Shown here: positions 63,297-64,000 of the stretch, one piece after another
How the letters are laid out: each line of letters starts with the position of its first letter
Position numbering within the stretch: the stretch's first letter is position 1
Assembly: GCA_000023725.1 (NCBI GenBank)
Contig: CP001673.1
Span: 248,001 to 312,000, forward strand
Length of the DNA stretch: 64,000 bases
Source: Flavobacteriaceae bacterium 3519-10
Lineage (GTDB): Bacteria > Bacteroidota > Bacteroidia > Flavobacteriales > Weeksellaceae
Direction: 5' to 3'
Program-made: the position numbers and the translations under genes
Notes under the pieces: model-generated
What the model was told of the DNA's origin: nothing
The model's input: the letters and a program-made list of their open reading frames with translations, nothing else
Databases searched by the model: none

Positions 63297-64000
63297 ATGA
63301 CCGAAGACCACGACGAATTTTTAGATGAGGATTTACTCCTTCCCGATACTGCAGATGAGGAATCAGCCGAACTTTTCGAGCACCTCAGCATCACCGTTGA
63401 CCGCGGTCAGCAGCCGTTGAGGATCGATAAATTCCTGCATATTTTCAGGCAGAACTCCACGCGGAACAAAATTTCGCAATCCTGCCGCGCCGGGAATGTG
63501 GTGGTGAACGGAACTGCTGTTAAGCAAAACTACCGCGTAAAACCGGGCGACCGTATTTCGGTGCTGCTGAGCCGTCCGCCGCGTGAAAATGTAATCATTC
63601 CACAAGATATTCCACTGAATATCGTTTATGAAGATGATGACCTTGTGGTGGTGGATAAAGATCCCGGCATGGTGGTGCATCCCGGGCATGGCAACTGGGA
63701 CGGAACGCTGATCAACGCGCTGGCTTTCCATTTCGAAAAAAATGGCGTAAAATCGGATCTTGACCGTGTTGGTTTGGTGCACCGTATTGATAAAGATACT
63801 TCCGGACTGTTAGTGATTGCGAAGAATGAATACGCATTAAGTTATCTTGCGAAACAGTTTTTCGACCGCAAGACGAAACGCCTGTACTGGGCATTTGTAT
63901 GGGGAAATCTTGACCAGGAAAACGGGACGATCACCGGAAACATCGGCCGGCACCTTAAAAACAGAATGCAGATGGCGGTTTTCGAGGACGGAAGTTTAGG
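63297..64000 (+). CDS. rluD: RluA-family pseudouridine synthase, 3' end outside the window
   Basis: This reading frame runs off the window edge (234 complete codons visible). It has an acidic N-terminus, an S4 RNA-binding domain (PLRIDKFLHIFRQNSTRNKI) and the catalytic region with HRIDKDTSGLLVIAKN, containing the nucleophile Asp. The RluA/C/D family isomerises uridines in 23S rRNA; the fit to RluD is by similarity of order and by its place beside a PASTA gene. The start is the ATG at 63297, just after the terminator of the previous gene. Confidence 0.9.
   Translation, partial: MTEDHDEFLDEDLLLPDTADEESAELFEHLSITVDRGQQPLRIDKFLHIFRQNSTRNKISQSCRAGNVVVNGTAVKQNYRVKPGDRISVLLSRPPRENVIIPQDIPLNIVYEDDDLVVVDKDPGMVVHPGHGNWDGTLINALAFHFEKNGVKSDLDRVGLVHRIDKDTSGLLVIAKNEYALSYLAKQFFDRKTKRLYWAFVWGNLDQENGTITGNIGRHLKNRMQMAVFEDGSL

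Overview
The window looks like a chromosomal core segment of a member of the Bacteroidetes, class Flavobacteriia, most likely the Chryseobacterium/Kaistella branch of the Weeksellaceae. Four things suggest this. The proteins read as flavobacterial versions of their families (type IX secretion plug protein, DUF3467, DUF6702, LIC_10190-type membrane protein, an NFU protein with doubled N-terminal domain). Promoters match the Bacteroidetes form TTG-N19-TAnnTTTG. Shine-Dalgarno sequences are generally absent. The run rpsU-xerC-hpf-tRNAs-tuf-trnW-secE-nusG-rplKAJL-rpoBC is in the order expected for this phylum. I see no prophage, insertion sequence, rRNA operon or CRISPR array.

Layout. 0-9.3 kb: the end of rnhB, then yidC and pyrG on the minus strand, a YceI-like secreted protein, a PAP2 phosphatase, radA, an AcpH-like hydrolase and a divergent DUF6702/HupE pair. 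9.3-18.9 kb: a secreted M1 metallopeptidase, groS-groL, two tandem DUF3857/transglutaminase-like proteins (the second lacks its catalytic residues) and a DHFR-like reductase. 18.9-22.1 kb: a large AddA/RecB-like helicase-nuclease on the minus strand. 22.2-38.2 kb: the information-processing block, with five tRNAs, EF-Tu, SecE, NusG, L11, L1, L10, L7/L12, RpoB, RpoC and a DUF3467 protein. 38.2-39.6 kb: a repeat-rich accessory pocket with one AT-rich orphan membrane protein. 39.6-64 kb: housekeeping genes, including ribB with a degenerate RibA domain, an LLM flavin oxidoreductase, tRNA-Cys, aroC, thioredoxin-fold proteins, miaA, an MBL hydrolase, a T9SS plug-like protein, a ParE-type toxin-antitoxin pair, hemH, an NFU protein, a gamma carbonic anhydrase, a Pif1/RecD-like helicase, lnt, folB, nadA, a pentapeptide-repeat protein, gmk, yicC, a PASTA protein and the start of rluD.

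How the genes work together. The 22-38 kb block makes the translation and transcription machinery. It is split by terminators into rpsU, xerC-hpf, the tRNAs, tuf, trnW-secE-nusG, rplKAJL and rpoBC-DUF3467. The minus-strand run yicC-gmk-pentapeptide-nadA-folB-lnt combines nucleotide, NAD, folate and lipoprotein metabolism.

The least explained signals are non-coding. (1) A repeat with two conserved arms around a variable hairpin occurs about five times, always at the 3' side of genes. (2) Intergenic tracts are built on a strict 7-bp period; they fill the rpoB-rpoC spacer and line the rpoB leader. (3) The DUF3857 pair is bounded by direct repeats of roughly 140 bp. (4) Several -7 boxes lie 4-5 nt from a start codon, which suggests leaderless mRNAs.
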